64,000 nucleotides of DNA from Phocicoccus schoeneichii (lineage in GTDB: Bacteria > Bacillota > Bacilli > Staphylococcales > Salinicoccaceae): NCBI RefSeq assembly GCF_014635565.1, contig NZ_BMDB01000001.1, positions 124,001 to 188,000 on the forward strand, in the 5' to 3' direction. Of the stretch, positions 1 to 8,666 are shown in pieces (position 1 is the first letter of the stretch; each line of letters opens with the position of its first letter). The notes under the pieces are model-generated. The model saw nothing but the letters and a program-made list of their open reading frames with translations. It did not search any database and was not told the origin of the DNA. A program made the position numbers and the translations under genes.

Positions 1-260
1 TCACTTATAAAGATAAAGACCACGCACTAGAAATTGCCAACGACTCAACTTATGGATTATCAGGTGCTGTATTTGGAGAAGACAAAGAAGCATTTGAATT
101 CGCTAAGCAGATGGAAACAGGAACGATAATATTAAATGGTGCAGCACGTAAACCATATGCACCATGGGGCGGATACAAAGAATCTGGAGTCGGTAGAGAG
201 ATCGGATGGTTTGGAATCGAAGAGTACACAGAAGTAAAAGTAGTTATGAATGACAAATAA
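1..260 (+). CDS. Aldehyde dehydrogenase family protein, C-terminal end (partial)
   Basis: Only the last ~85 codons are in the window; the reading frame begins at base 3 and ends with TAA at 258-260. The visible part is the C-terminal end of the catalytic and oligomerisation region of an NAD(P)+-dependent aldehyde dehydrogenase: a stretch with KQMETGTIILNG, then PWGGYKESGVGRE, then FGIEEYTEVKVV, which is the conserved ALDH ending. The catalytic Cys and Glu lie upstream of the window, so the substrate cannot be told. A strong terminator follows. Family assignment is secure; the particular aldehyde is unknown. Confidence 0.9.
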   Translation, partial: TYKDKDHALEIANDSTYGLSGAVFGEDKEAFEFAKQMETGTIILNGAARKPYAPWGGYKESGVGREIGWFGIEEYTEVKVVMNDK

Positions 261-275
261 CTGTGAGATTAGAAA

Positions 276-304
276 GCTAGGGCGAGCGTCCTAGTCTTTT
301 TTTA
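276..304 (+). terminator. Rho-independent terminator of the aldehyde dehydrogenase gene
   Basis: CTAGG and CCTAG arms (277-282 and 290-294) enclose a short loop and are followed by a run of seven T. Confidence 0.75.
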
Positions 305-371
305 TTTCAAGTTCTAGTGGTTTTTTAATCTGTGATTTAAAAGCAAATACAACTTTAAATATTAGGCATAC

Positions 372-406
372 AAAAAATACCATGTCTCCGATTCGGAAAC
401 ATGGTA
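372..406 (-). terminator. Rho-independent terminator of uspA
   Basis: Read on the minus strand, ACCATGT...ACATGGT arms with an inner CCGA/TCGG pairing are followed by ATTTTTT, 16 bases after the uspA stop. The remaining bases between 305 and 371 show nothing recognisable. Confidence 0.8.
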
Positions 407-421
407 AATTTCTTATAACTA

Positions 422-919
422 TTATTTTTGATTTTTAACGAGTTCGTCTGTAGCTACGACTGGCTTAAAGTTTTCTGGTAATGTTTCAGTTCTTACAACT
501 AAGACGTCACATGGTGAGTGGCGCACGATTGATTCTGAAACTGAACCAATAATGAATCTTTCTACTGCGTTTAGACCTGTAGAACCCACAACTACCAAGT
601 CTGCGTTCGTATCTTTAACGATTTTCTTAGGAATAACTGCTTTAGGCGAACCATATTCAACAACTTTCACAACATCAGTAACGCCTTGTTCTGTTGCGTG
701 GTGTTGATACCCTTCGAGTAGCTTTTCGGCAAATGTTTTCGCACGTTCCGAAATTGTACGGTCGTATGCTTCTACTGATGCATAACTTCTCGTATCAATT
801 ACGTTTGTCACAATTAAGCGTGCGTTGTTTCTCTTTGCGATGTCTACAGCTTTTTGGAATGCCCATTCTGCTTCGTGTGAACCATCAACTGCGATTAAAA
901 TATTTTTGTACCCTAACAT
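422..919 (-). CDS. Universal stress protein, UspA family
   Basis: A 165-residue single-domain cytoplasmic Usp protein of the ATP-binding (UspFG/MJ0577-like) kind. It opens with YKNILIAVDGSHEAEWAF, where the Asp of the first strand contacts adenine, and carries the nucleotide-binding motif GSTGLNAVERFIIGSVS (G-x2-G-x9-G-S) near residues 110-128. The C-terminal tail after LVVRTE is unstructured. Such proteins support survival in stationary phase and under stress; the specific role here is not visible. It has its own terminator and a good AGGAGG site just upstream of the ATG, and is divergent from ald, as in staphylococci. Confidence 0.93.
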   Translation of the reverse strand: MLGYKNILIAVDGSHEAEWAFQKAVDIAKRNNARLIVTNVIDTRSYASVEAYDRTISERAKTFAEKLLEGYQHHATEQGVTDVVKVVEYGSPKAVIPKKIVKDTNADLVVVGSTGLNAVERFIIGSVSESIVRHSPCDVLVVRTETLPENFKPVVATDELVKNQK

Positions 920-1082
920 TTAAAACTTCCTCCTTTAAAATCATCTTCTATATTTATATTACCCTATTTTTATAAAAATTAATTAAGATAAGTAAAAAAT
1001 TATTATGATTATTTTATTTTGTAATTGTGATACACTTGAAACGAGTCGAAGCGACAATATAAATTGAATTGAGGGGATATTT

Positions 1083-2198
1083 ATGATTATTGGTATTCCA
1101 AAGGAGTTAAAGAACAACGAGAATCGTGTGGGCTTAACACCATCAGGAGTATATGCATTTGTTGAAGCAGGACACGAAGTACGCGTTGAAAAAGGAGCTG
1201 GCGTTGGGTCATTCTTCACGGACGAAGATTACGAAGAAGTCGGCGCAAAAATTTATGACAACAGAAGTGACGTTTGGGCAGCAGATATGGTTGTGAAAGT
1301 TAAAGAACCTATCGAAGAAGAGTATGAGTTCTTTAGAGAAGGTCTTATTTTATTCACATATCTACATCTCGCACCAGAAGTAAAGCTTACTAAGGCTTTA
1401 AAAGATAAAAAAGTCACTGCCATTGCATACGAAACGATTACTGGTAAGAAAGGGGACTTACCATTGCTTGCTCCAATGAGTGAAGTAGCTGGTCGTATGG
1501 CTACTCAACTTGGATCTGAATACCTACAATCAATTAAGGGCGGACGTGGTATTTTACTCAGCGGTGTTCCAGGTGTTGAGCGTGGTAATATCACAATCAT
1601 AGGTGGTGGTAACGCTGGTACAAACGCAGCTAAGATCGCTATCGGTTTAGGTGCGAAGGTAACAATTATTGACCTTGATGCCAATCGTCTAAGAGAGTTA
1701 GAAGACATTTTTGGTACAAGTGTACAGACATTAATGTCAACACCACTTAACATCAAACAAGCAGTAGAACAGAGTGACCTTGTTATTGGTGCTGTTTTAA
1801 TCCCTGGTGCAAAAGCACCAACGCTTGTGTCTGAAGAAGTCGTTAAAAATATGAAAGCTGGTTCTGTAATCATCGATATCGCGATTGACCAAGGTGGTAT
1901 TTTTGAAACTACTGATAAAATCACGACACATGATGATCCAACATATGTCAGACATGGTGTGATTCACTATGCAGTAGCAAATATGCCGGGTGCCGTGCCT
2001 AGAACATCAACAATTGCACTTACAAACGCAACGTTAATGTACGGTTTACAAATCGCAAATCTTGGTCCAGAAGAAGCAGCAAAAAGAATCCCAGGATTAC
2101 TCCAAGGGTTCAACGTATATGACGGTCACGTCACGTATCAAGCTGTAGCTGAAGCTCAAGATATTGAATACACACCCATCGAGACATTAATTAAATAA
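1083..2198 (+). CDS. ald: Alanine dehydrogenase
   Basis: NAD-dependent L-alanine dehydrogenase (alanine + NAD+ + H2O to pyruvate + NH4+ + NADH), a cytoplasmic enzyme that feeds alanine carbon into pyruvate. At 371 residues it has the usual family length. The pyruvate-binding Arg15, Lys74 and catalytic-site His95 are present, the Rossmann motif GGGNAG is at 174-179, and the acidic residue that selects NAD is in IIDLDA (~197-199). GAGGGG sits 6 bases before the ATG. The 3' end overlaps, tail to tail, the last 8 bases of the minus-strand gene at 2191, so there is no room for a terminator outside coding sequence. Confidence 0.97.
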   Translation: MIIGIPKELKNNENRVGLTPSGVYAFVEAGHEVRVEKGAGVGSFFTDEDYEEVGAKIYDNRSDVWAADMVVKVKEPIEEEYEFFREGLILFTYLHLAPEVKLTKALKDKKVTAIAYETITGKKGDLPLLAPMSEVAGRMATQLGSEYLQSIKGGRGILLSGVPGVERGNITIIGGGNAGTNAAKIAIGLGAKVTIIDLDANRLRELEDIFGTSVQTLMSTPLNIKQAVEQSDLVIGAVLIPGAKAPTLVSEEVVKNMKAGSVIIDIAIDQGGIFETTDKITTHDDPTYVRHGVIHYAVANMPGAVPRTSTIALTNATLMYGLQIANLGPEEAAKRIPGLLQGFNVYDGHVTYQAVAEAQDIEYTPIETLIK

Positions 2199-2766
2199 TG
2201 GCAGTAGCATTAAAAGGGATGAGTTTTAGAAGCTCATCTCTTTTTTCAATAGTTGAAACGACTGGGATGATTTCAATACGATTTCTAGCAAAACTTCTGA
2301 GCTTCGCTAGTGGTTGCAGAGCTTTAAAATCATGGAAGTCTAAATCTCTCGTATCATACATTATCCCAGATATATTTTCTTCAATTAATTCTTCCACTGT
2401 TTTGGAATGTAAGAAACTTGGGATTTTTGAGAACGCCGGTCCGATAATCAGATGTTTATCTCCAGCAAGTTTTGAAATCTCTCTTAAATAAATCTTATCG
2501 AGATAAACTGAATCATCCTTTAAAAACTGGTTCGTTAAAAATCCATCTACATCACCGTTTTGTTTTATAATTTCGTAATGAATATTATTCTTCATGAAAG
2601 TATCTGTTTCTTCTGAAGTGTTGATAGATATATACACTTCCGCTTCAGGATATAGTCTACGATACATATCAATCACTGTACGAGAAACACTATCTAAATT
2701 TTGAGCTGCAAATAACGCAACTTCATATGGAGTTGAAATTTGGTTTGTTCTGTAAAATGTTTTCAT
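2191..2766 (-). CDS. Conserved-looking protein of unknown function
   Basis: A 191-residue soluble protein without signal peptide or membrane segment. I chose the ATG at 2766 because GAGGTG lies four bases upstream; a GTG at 2778 would overlap that site. Hydrophobic strands alternate with helices ([26 protein letters not shown]), suggesting an alpha/beta fold, perhaps TIM-barrel-like or Usp-like, but I recognise no catalytic motif and no family. In S. aureus, as I recall, this slot holds an Xaa-Pro dipeptidase gene; this protein is not one. It ends in an 8-base tail-to-tail overlap with ald. Function unknown. Confidence 0.8.
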   Translation of the reverse strand: MKTFYRTNQISTPYEVALFAAQNLDSVSRTVIDMYRRLYPEAEVYISINTSEETDTFMKNNIHYEIIKQNGDVDGFLTNQFLKDDSVYLDKIYLREISKLAGDKHLIIGPAFSKIPSFLHSKTVEELIEENISGIMYDTRDLDFHDFKALQPLAKLRSFARNRIEIIPVVSTIEKRDELLKLIPFNATAII

Positions 2767-2793
2767 ATGGCACCTCACTCGTTATCATATCAC

Positions 2794-2822
2794 ATTAGAA
2801 TTATAGAGATGACTGTTATAAT
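2794..2822 (+). promoter_or_regulatory. SigA-type promoter for the metal-dependent hydrolase gene
   Basis: An extended -10 element TGTTATAAT (TATAAT at 2817-2822) with a weak -35 (TTAGAA at 2795-2800) lies 45 bases before the gene start and faces it. Confidence 0.55.
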
Positions 2823-2867
2823 ATTTCTCATAAGGGTATATGAATCATGAACAAGGAGGCATCATTT

Positions 2868-3551
2868 ATGAAACTTTCATATCACGGACATTCAGTCGTA
2901 CAATTTGAGAACAACGGTAAAAAAGTAATCATCGATCCGTTTATTAACGGAAATGAATCTACGGATTTAAAAGTAGAGGACATCGAAGTTGATTACATTC
3001 TATTAACTCACGGTCACAATGATCACGTTGGTGACACTGTGGAAATCGCGAAAAATAATAACGCAACTGTGATCGCACCATTTGAACTTGCGAATTTAAT
3101 GGAATCAAAAGGATGTAACGCAATCCCAATGGGTATTGGTGGTAAAAAAGAGTATGATTTCGGCGGTATAAAATTCGTTCATGCATTCCATTCAAGCAGT
3201 TATAACGAAGAGGATGGTTCTGTATCTTACACAGGCATGCCGACAGGTATTATTCTTTTTTTAGAAGATAAAAAAATATACCACGTTGGTGACACAGGAA
3301 TCTTTGGTGACATGAAACTCATTAGTGAAATCAATGGAGAATTTGATGTCGCGTTCGTACCAATTGGAGGTAACTTCACGATGGACGTGTCTGATGCTAT
3401 CATTGCAGTGGATGAACTCATCAAACCTAAAATAGCAGTGCCAGTGCACTTCAACACATTTCCTCCAATTGAGCAAGATCCTGAAGTCTTCAAAAAAGGA
3501 TTAAAAACAGAATGTCAGATCTTAAAACCAGGTGAATGTGTTAAATTTTAA
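2868..3551 (+). CDS. UPF0173 family metal-dependent hydrolase (YtkL-like, metallo-beta-lactamase fold)
   Basis: A 227-residue single-domain metallo-beta-lactamase-fold protein. The metal site LLTHGHNDHVGD gives His48, His50, Asp52 and His53; a second metal-site cluster is in YHVGDTGIFGDM, and PVHFNTFPP supplies the late His. This is the UPF0173 family (B. subtilis YtkL), whose physiological substrate is not established. The ATG at 2868 was preferred because GGAGG lies 8 bases upstream; an in-frame ATG at 2847 precedes the ribosome-binding site. The same gene lies near ald and nrnA in other staphylococci and bacilli. Confidence 0.92.
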   Translation: MKLSYHGHSVVQFENNGKKVIIDPFINGNESTDLKVEDIEVDYILLTHGHNDHVGDTVEIAKNNNATVIAPFELANLMESKGCNAIPMGIGGKKEYDFGGIKFVHAFHSSSYNEEDGSVSYTGMPTGIILFLEDKKIYHVGDTGIFGDMKLISEINGEFDVAFVPIGGNFTMDVSDAIIAVDELIKPKIAVPVHFNTFPPIEQDPEVFKKGLKTECQILKPGECVKF

Positions 3552-3554
3552 ATA

Positions 3555-3596
3555 AAAAATACGCAAGAGTGATTGATTTCACTTTTGCGTATTTTG
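3555..3596. terminator. Bidirectional terminator between the hydrolase gene and ytpI
   Basis: AAAATACGCAA and TTGCGTATTTT arms with inner AGTGA/TCACT pairing form a long hairpin flanked by A-rich and T-rich sequence, serving both convergent genes. Confidence 0.85.
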
Positions 3597-3600
3597 GTAT

Positions 3601-3963
3601 CTAGCGTTGTTTTTTTTCTCGCTGTTTTTTCTTTTCAAACTCTTCCCATGCTTTATCTTCTATAGGAAGATTTCCCTTAAAGTACTTACGTGCCTTGTTA
3701 AAATGCCACGCGTTAAATCCACCGAAAATAATAAAGATACCTCCGATGATATATGCCACAACGGTATGGAATTGGATGATTGAGTTTAACCCAAAAATGA
3801 CCATGAATATTCCAAACCAGAAACGTGACATAGCGTTATAGTACGCTTTTCTTACATCTCTTCTTGTTCTTACTTGAAGCACTTTGTAAACTAAAAATAT
3901 TAAGAATGACAAAATGAGTAATGTGACGATTGAAGAGATTAGGATTTTTAAACCGATATCCAT
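3601..3963 (-). CDS. ytpI: YtpI family membrane protein
   Basis: A 120-residue protein with three predicted membrane segments: residues ~5-27, ~50-67 and ~69-86, the last two close together in IIGGIFIIFGGFNAWHF. The C-terminal tail is highly charged and basic (KKKQREKKQR), presumably cytoplasmic. Its size, the hairpin of the last two helices and its place divergent from nrnA match the YtpI family of Bacillales, whose function is not known. GGAG lies ~10 bases before the ATG and is embedded in an inverted repeat (ACTACAA/TTGTAGT, 3966-3989) that could fold around the ribosome-binding site. Confidence 0.85.
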   Translation of the reverse strand: MDIGLKILISSIVTLLILSFLIFLVYKVLQVRTRRDVRKAYYNAMSRFWFGIFMVIFGLNSIIQFHTVVAYIIGGIFIIFGGFNAWHFNKARKYFKGNLPIEDKAWEEFEKKKQREKKQR

Positions 3964-4036
3964 TTACTACAACTCCATTCCATTGTAGTATAATTGGAAT
4001 TAACGATATATACAATACAGAACGGATGAAAATAAT

Positions 4037-4996
4037 ATGTTCACAAATTTCACACAACATTTAAATGAATTTAATAAATATAAAGAAGACATCTTTAAAG
4101 CGATTGAAGAAAATGATTCTATCGTCATTTTAAGACACATAAGACCGGATCCTGATGCACTTGGCTCTCAGTTTGCGTTAAAAGCATTTTTAAATAATAA
4201 GTTCAAAGAAAAAACTGTAAGAGCGTTAGGTGAGGGGGAATCGAACCTAGACTTTATGGGTCAGTTAGACGAGGGTGACATCAATGAATCAGATCTCGTT
4301 ATTATTTTAGACACAGCGAACGTTGAGCGCATTGATTATAAAGATGAAATTCCTGATTCTTGTAAAGTATTAAAAATTGATCACCATCCAAACAGAGAAC
4401 CATATGGAGACCTCAACCTTGTAGAAATCGGGGTTTCATCGACTTCAGAGTTAGTGTTCTTACTCATGCATGACTATGATGCTGATGCGATTACTGAGAA
4501 CGTGGCAGAGAAAACGTATCTTGGAATCATCGGAGACACGGGTAGATTCTTATATAACTCTTATCCAAGCACATATCAGGTGGCGGCAGAAGTAGTCAAT
4601 TACGGTGTGGATACAAGTGAATTATTGTCGATCATGTATAAGAAAAATCTGGATGACTTTAAATTCACAGGATACCTTATTAACAACTTTTTATTAACAG
4701 ACAAAGGAGTCGCATATATTTATGTGAGTGAAGAAGCACGTCGTGAATACGGTGTGTCAGAGACACAAGCGGCGTTACAAGTGAATCTATTCAGAGATAT
4801 AGAAGATGTAAAAGTGTGGTTCATGGCTTTAGAGTCTGGAGATGAAATCAGAGTCAGACTACGTTCAAAGAAAACAGTAATCAATGACGTGGCTGAATAC
4901 TTCGGTGGAGGCGGTCACCAATTAGCTTCAGGCATACGCTTTAGAAAACGTGAAGATTTACAAAAATTAATCGAAAAAATAGAAGAGAAATTATAA
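4037..4996 (+). CDS. nrnA: Bifunctional oligoribonuclease and pAp phosphatase NrnA
   Basis: A 319-residue DHH/DHHA1 phosphoesterase. The first metal motif RHIRPDPDALGS is at 33-44, the DHH triad at 115-117 (KIDHHPN), and the DHHA1 glycine-rich substrate motif GGGGHQLASG near 296. NrnA degrades short RNA oligonucleotides and dephosphorylates pAp in Bacillales, replacing the missing Orn. The ribosome-binding site is weak (GGATGA with an AT-rich spacer). A -10-like TATAAT at 3989-3994 lies in the divergent region shared with ytpI. dnaE follows after 21 bases, so the two are probably cotranscribed, as in relatives. Confidence 0.95.
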   Translation: MFTNFTQHLNEFNKYKEDIFKAIEENDSIVILRHIRPDPDALGSQFALKAFLNNKFKEKTVRALGEGESNLDFMGQLDEGDINESDLVIILDTANVERIDYKDEIPDSCKVLKIDHHPNREPYGDLNLVEIGVSSTSELVFLLMHDYDADAITENVAEKTYLGIIGDTGRFLYNSYPSTYQVAAEVVNYGVDTSELLSIMYKKNLDDFKFTGYLINNFLLTDKGVAYIYVSEEARREYGVSETQAALQVNLFRDIEDVKVWFMALESGDEIRVRLRSKKTVINDVAEYFGGGGHQLASGIRFRKREDLQKLIEKIEEKL

Positions 4997-5017
4997 TAGA
5001 AATAGAGGAGTGAACGT

Positions 5018-8000
5018 ATGATCAATTTAAATGTGCATAGTAGCTATGAATTTTTAAATAGCAATATTAAAATTGATCAGCTCTTAGAGAAAATAGTTGC
5101 AGATGGTCAAAGAAGTGTGGCGATCACTGATTTTAACTACATGCATAATACGTATGAGTTTATTCAGTCTGCACAAAATAAAAATGTCAAACCTATCGTT
5201 GGTTTGGCATTTTCTTTAGATGACGGCATGGAAGGTGTGCCATTTGTTTTATATGCTAAAAATAACTCAGGCTACCGTTTCTTAGCACGACTCTCTTCAA
5301 GATTGAGTTACAGCAATTTAACACATACACCAATATCATATCTAAAAGATATTACGGATTGCATTGTTGTTGCGAAAACAGATAAGGGAATTGAGTATCT
5401 AAAGGAGTTCAATATCGATGAAGATGATACATACGTTTCTCAAAAAATAAAAAATATAAATGGTTATAAACAAGCATATATTGAAGATGTGTTTTATCTT
5501 GAACCTGAAGATAAGCATGTCGTAGACGTGCTGCGTGCAATAAAGATGAATACAAAAATCGATATCGCACATTTAAATAGAGAAACAGGTCATGCGTTTG
5601 TTAAAACGTTTGAGGATGTAAATGTGAGTGAAGATATTTTACAAATGAATCAGGAGATTGTTGATAAGTGTAATATTGAACTTCCGCATGTAGAATTTAC
5701 ATTGCCTGTTTTTGATGAAACGAAGGATTCTAAACAGTATCTTTTACAAGAATTAGAAGAAGCGTTTAGTAAAAAAGTAAATCATAATCACGAGGCATAT
5801 CGTGAACGCATGATGTATGAGTACAAGACGATTATCGAAATGCATTATGAAGATTATTTTTTAATCGTCAGTGATTTAATTCGTTACGCAAAAAGTACGG
5901 ACATTTATGTGGGCCCAGGACGTGGATCGTCGAGTGCGAGTTTGGTGTCTTATTTATTAGATATTACTGACCTCGATCCATTAAAGTATGACTTGTTATT
6001 TGAACGTTTCTTAAACCCGGAACGTGTGTCCATGCCTGATATTGACATCGACTTTGCATCGGTAGATGTGCCTAAAGTAATTGATTATCTAAAGAATAAG
6101 TATGGAGATATGAATGTTGCGCACATTTTGACGTACAGTAATCTAACTGCAAAGAGCGCAGCTCGTGAAGTTGGACGAATATTTAGTTTCACAGATAGTG
6201 AAATGCGAGAAATTTCAAATATTATTGATGAGAATAATAACGACCTACTAGAAGCAATCGATTCAGAGCGCTTTAAAAACCTTGTAGATTTAGAAGATAA
6301 ATACAAAATCATCAGAGAAATTGCACCAAAATTATTAGGATTACCAAGAAATACATCCCAACACGCATCAGGCGTTCTCTTAGGTCGTTCACCACTTGTG
6401 GAGAATATTCCAACGATGTTTGATGGTGAGACAATGAAAAGCCAGTGGCCAATGAATGATGTAGAAGCTGCAGGACTTTTGAAAATTGACGTTCTAAGTT
6501 TAAATACATTGACGCTTGTACGCTACATCAATCAGCTTGTAAAGAGAAAGCATCCTAATTTTGATATCAACGCTGTTCCTTTTAATGATGAAAAAACATT
6601 CAAAATTCTGAGTGCAGGACTAACAAGTGGTATATTTCAGCTTGAATCAGACGGTATTACAAATGTTCTTAAGCGTTACAAACCAGAAAGTTTAATGGAT
6701 CTCGCACTTGTTCTTGCACTTTATAGACCTGGTCCGATGGGAGAAATTGATTCAGTTGTTAAGAAAAAACATGGCAAGGAAACTGTGGAGTATCCATTAG
6801 AAGCGCTAAAAACTATTTTAAAAGATACATATGGTGTCATGATATTCCAAGAACAAATTATGCAAGTTGCGCGTAAAGTTGCAGGGTACTCACTTGCTGA
6901 AGCGGATTTAATGAGACGTGCAATGGCTAAAAAGAACCGTGAGACGATGATGAAAGAAGAAGCAAAGTTTGTCACTGGTGGTATTAAAAATGGCTTTGAC
7001 AGAGATACTGTGTCGTCACTCTTTGATTTAATTTTAAAATTCGCAGATTATGGTTTCCCTAAATCCCATGCACTCGTATATGCGATGACATCATACCGCA
7101 TGGCTTATCTAAAAGCGCATTACAGCGAAGCATTCTATGCCGTGATGCTCATGGAACATAAGACTGAAGAAGATAAAAGAACAAAGACACTGAGTGAAAT
7201 GAAGCAACTTGGAATTAAACTGAAACGCCCGAGTATCAACAGTTCGAGATTTAGAAATACCATTAATGACGGCGTTCAACTTGGTTTTGGCATGATTAAG
7301 AGTATGTCAAAAAGACTTGGAGATGCGTTTGTACTGAATAGAAGTAACGAACCATATACGGATCTTTATGATTTTGTTACGAAAAATACTGAATTAAAGC
7401 CGAGTGAAACACAACTGCAAATGCTGATTTTATCTGGAGCAATGGATGATTTTAAAGAAAATAGAAAGACGATGTTACAAACTGTGCCTCGTGCATTAGA
7501 AGTAATTAAAGACGGTTTAGACTATGGTGGATTCTTAGAAACGTTAGGTTTTGGAGTCAAAAAAGAGTTCCATCATGTAGAAGAAATGTCTCAGATGGAA
7601 ATGATAGAAGGGGAGAACACATCATTAAACTTCTTTATTTCCACTCATCCTGTCTTGCTAATGGAAAGAGATTATGAATATATTCCGTTTGAATTACTCA
7701 GTAAGAAAAATAAAGGGCAGACGGGAACTTTCCTCTTATACAATGTGGACGTTAGAAAAATTACAACAAAAAATAAAGATGAAATGGCATATGTCGAAGT
7801 GACAGATGGTAGAGAGAATATTGATGCTGTACTGTTTCCAAAAAACTATTATGTGAATTTAGCGAAACTTCAACATAAATTTATTGTTGTAAATGGAAAG
7901 ATGGATGAATTCCGAGGATCAAAACAACTTGTCATTAATAAAATGTTTAACATTGAGGAATATGTACGAAACTATTTAGAGCGTTCAAGATATGCGTATA

Positions 8001-8158
8001 TAAGAAATACTAAAACAGAAGATATTATTGATTTATTTAATAAAAATGGCATTCCAATTTTTAATACAAAGAAAGAACACATTGGAAGTATTAGAAGAGA
8101 AAATTACACACAACTCATTACCCGAGTAGGTAAAGAAAATATCAGATTTATGCTGTAA
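5018..8158 (+). CDS. dnaE: DNA polymerase III subunit alpha DnaE
   Basis: The second replicative polymerase of low-GC Gram-positives, which extends primers before handing over to PolC. It is 1046 residues, typical for this clade. Order: N-terminal PHP domain (~1-200), polymerase palm with MPDIDIDFASVD (~338-348), the fingers and helix-hairpin-helix region, and an OB fold (~895-975). The palm approach GPGRGSSSASLVSYLL is intact. The PHP metal ligands are degraded: the usual first motif LHxHSxYS reads NVHSSYE, and the TDH motif reads TDFNYMHN, so proofreading by this domain is unlikely. GAGGAGTG gives the start. It lacks the extended C-terminal tau-binding tail of the E. coli protein. Confidence 0.97.
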   Translation: MINLNVHSSYEFLNSNIKIDQLLEKIVADGQRSVAITDFNYMHNTYEFIQSAQNKNVKPIVGLAFSLDDGMEGVPFVLYAKNNSGYRFLARLSSRLSYSNLTHTPISYLKDITDCIVVAKTDKGIEYLKEFNIDEDDTYVSQKIKNINGYKQAYIEDVFYLEPEDKHVVDVLRAIKMNTKIDIAHLNRETGHAFVKTFEDVNVSEDILQMNQEIVDKCNIELPHVEFTLPVFDETKDSKQYLLQELEEAFSKKVNHNHEAYRERMMYEYKTIIEMHYEDYFLIVSDLIRYAKSTDIYVGPGRGSSSASLVSYLLDITDLDPLKYDLLFERFLNPERVSMPDIDIDFASVDVPKVIDYLKNKYGDMNVAHILTYSNLTAKSAAREVGRIFSFTDSEMREISNIIDENNNDLLEAIDSERFKNLVDLEDKYKIIREIAPKLLGLPRNTSQHASGVLLGRSPLVENIPTMFDGETMKSQWPMNDVEAAGLLKIDVLSLNTLTLVRYINQLVKRKHPNFDINAVPFNDEKTFKILSAGLTSGIFQLESDGITNVLKRYKPESLMDLALVLALYRPGPMGEIDSVVKKKHGKETVEYPLEALKTILKDTYGVMIFQEQIMQVARKVAGYSLAEADLMRRAMAKKNRETMMKEEAKFVTGGIKNGFDRDTVSSLFDLILKFADYGFPKSHALVYAMTSYRMAYLKAHYSEAFYAVMLMEHKTEEDKRTKTLSEMKQLGIKLKRPSINSSRFRNTINDGVQLGFGMIKSMSKRLGDAFVLNRSNEPYTDLYDFVTKNTELKPSETQLQMLILSGAMDDFKENRKTMLQTVPRALEVIKDGLDYGGFLETLGFGVKKEFHHVEEMSQMEMIEGENTSLNFFISTHPVLLMERDYEYIPFELLSKKNKGQTGTFLLYNVDVRKITTKNKDEMAYVEVTDGRENIDAVLFPKNYYVNLAKLQHKFIVVNGKMDEFRGSKQLVINKMFNIEEYVRNYLERSRYAYIRNTKTEDIIDLFNKNGIPIFNTKKEHIGSIRRENYTQLITRVGKENIRFML

Positions 8159-8162
8159 ACAA

Positions 8163-8206
8163 TTGAAGCCATGTTCTAAAAGTGATATTATCGGTGGTAT
8201 GACCAC
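8163..8206 (+). promoter_or_regulatory. Promoter and FadR-type operator of the gntR-accDA operon
   Basis: TTGAAG (8163-8168) and TATTAT (8186-8191) are 17 bases apart, with a TG one base before the -10. Immediately downstream, across the predicted transcription start, lies a perfect inverted repeat GTGGT-ATG-ACCAC (8194-8206), matching the TnGTnnnACnA consensus of FadR-subfamily GntR regulators. The next gene encodes exactly such a regulator, so autoregulation of the whole operon is a reasonable inference. Confidence 0.72.
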
Positions 8207-8233
8207 TTTAAAATAGATAATGTAGGTAAGATA

Positions 8234-8650
8234 ATGAAGGAAAAAACAGGATTAGAGTATGTGCTACAGGAAATCAATAAGATAATTATTGAAGAAGATA
8301 TTAAGGTCGGTGAAAAACTACCTAGTGAACGATACTTAAAAGAGCAGCTTAATGTTTCTAGACAGAGTGTACGTGAAGCACTTCGTGCATTAGAAATGTT
8401 AGGTGTCATTTATGTTCGTATTGGCGAAGGCACTTTTTTAGCTGATTTTAAAAATCATAAGTTGTTTGAGTTAATCGGTAAATATATTGTGAGAACAGAC
8501 GAACAACGCATGGAACTATTAGATATACAACATATTATTGAGGCACATATTAAAGAGAAATATGATGGTGAAAAATCTGTCAGTGAAGACGATAATCAAA
8601 TTCTAAAAACGCTGTATGCTGTAATCAAGAGCTATACAGATAATTTATAG
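8234..8650 (+). CDS. Short FadR-subfamily GntR transcriptional regulator
   Basis: A 138-residue DNA-binding protein. The N-terminal winged helix-turn-helix (~5-72) is classic GntR: KVGEKLPSERYLKEQL, then VSRQSVREALRALEMLG and the wing residues IGEGTFL. The C-terminal FCD effector domain that normally brings FadR-type proteins to ~230 residues is cut to about 60 residues (FELIGKYIV...LLDIQHIIEAHI), with no sign of its metal-binding histidines. It stops 16 bases before accD, and no continuation is possible in another frame. It probably controls its own operon, hence acetyl-CoA carboxylase. The AGGTAAG ribosome-binding site is weak. Confidence 0.85.
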   Translation: MKEKTGLEYVLQEINKIIIEEDIKVGEKLPSERYLKEQLNVSRQSVREALRALEMLGVIYVRIGEGTFLADFKNHKLFELIGKYIVRTDEQRMELLDIQHIIEAHIKEKYDGEKSVSEDDNQILKTLYAVIKSYTDNL

Positions 8651-8666
8651 AATTGGGGAGTAAAAA

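Noticed and set aside
1505-1924. 139-codon minus-strand ORF within ald
   Set aside because: Shadow of the ald reading frame; no start signal and no recognisable domain.
8234-8666. Frameshift explaining the short GntR regulator
   Set aside because: Only 16 bases separate its stop from accD, and no FCD-like sequence exists in another frame, so the protein is genuinely short.
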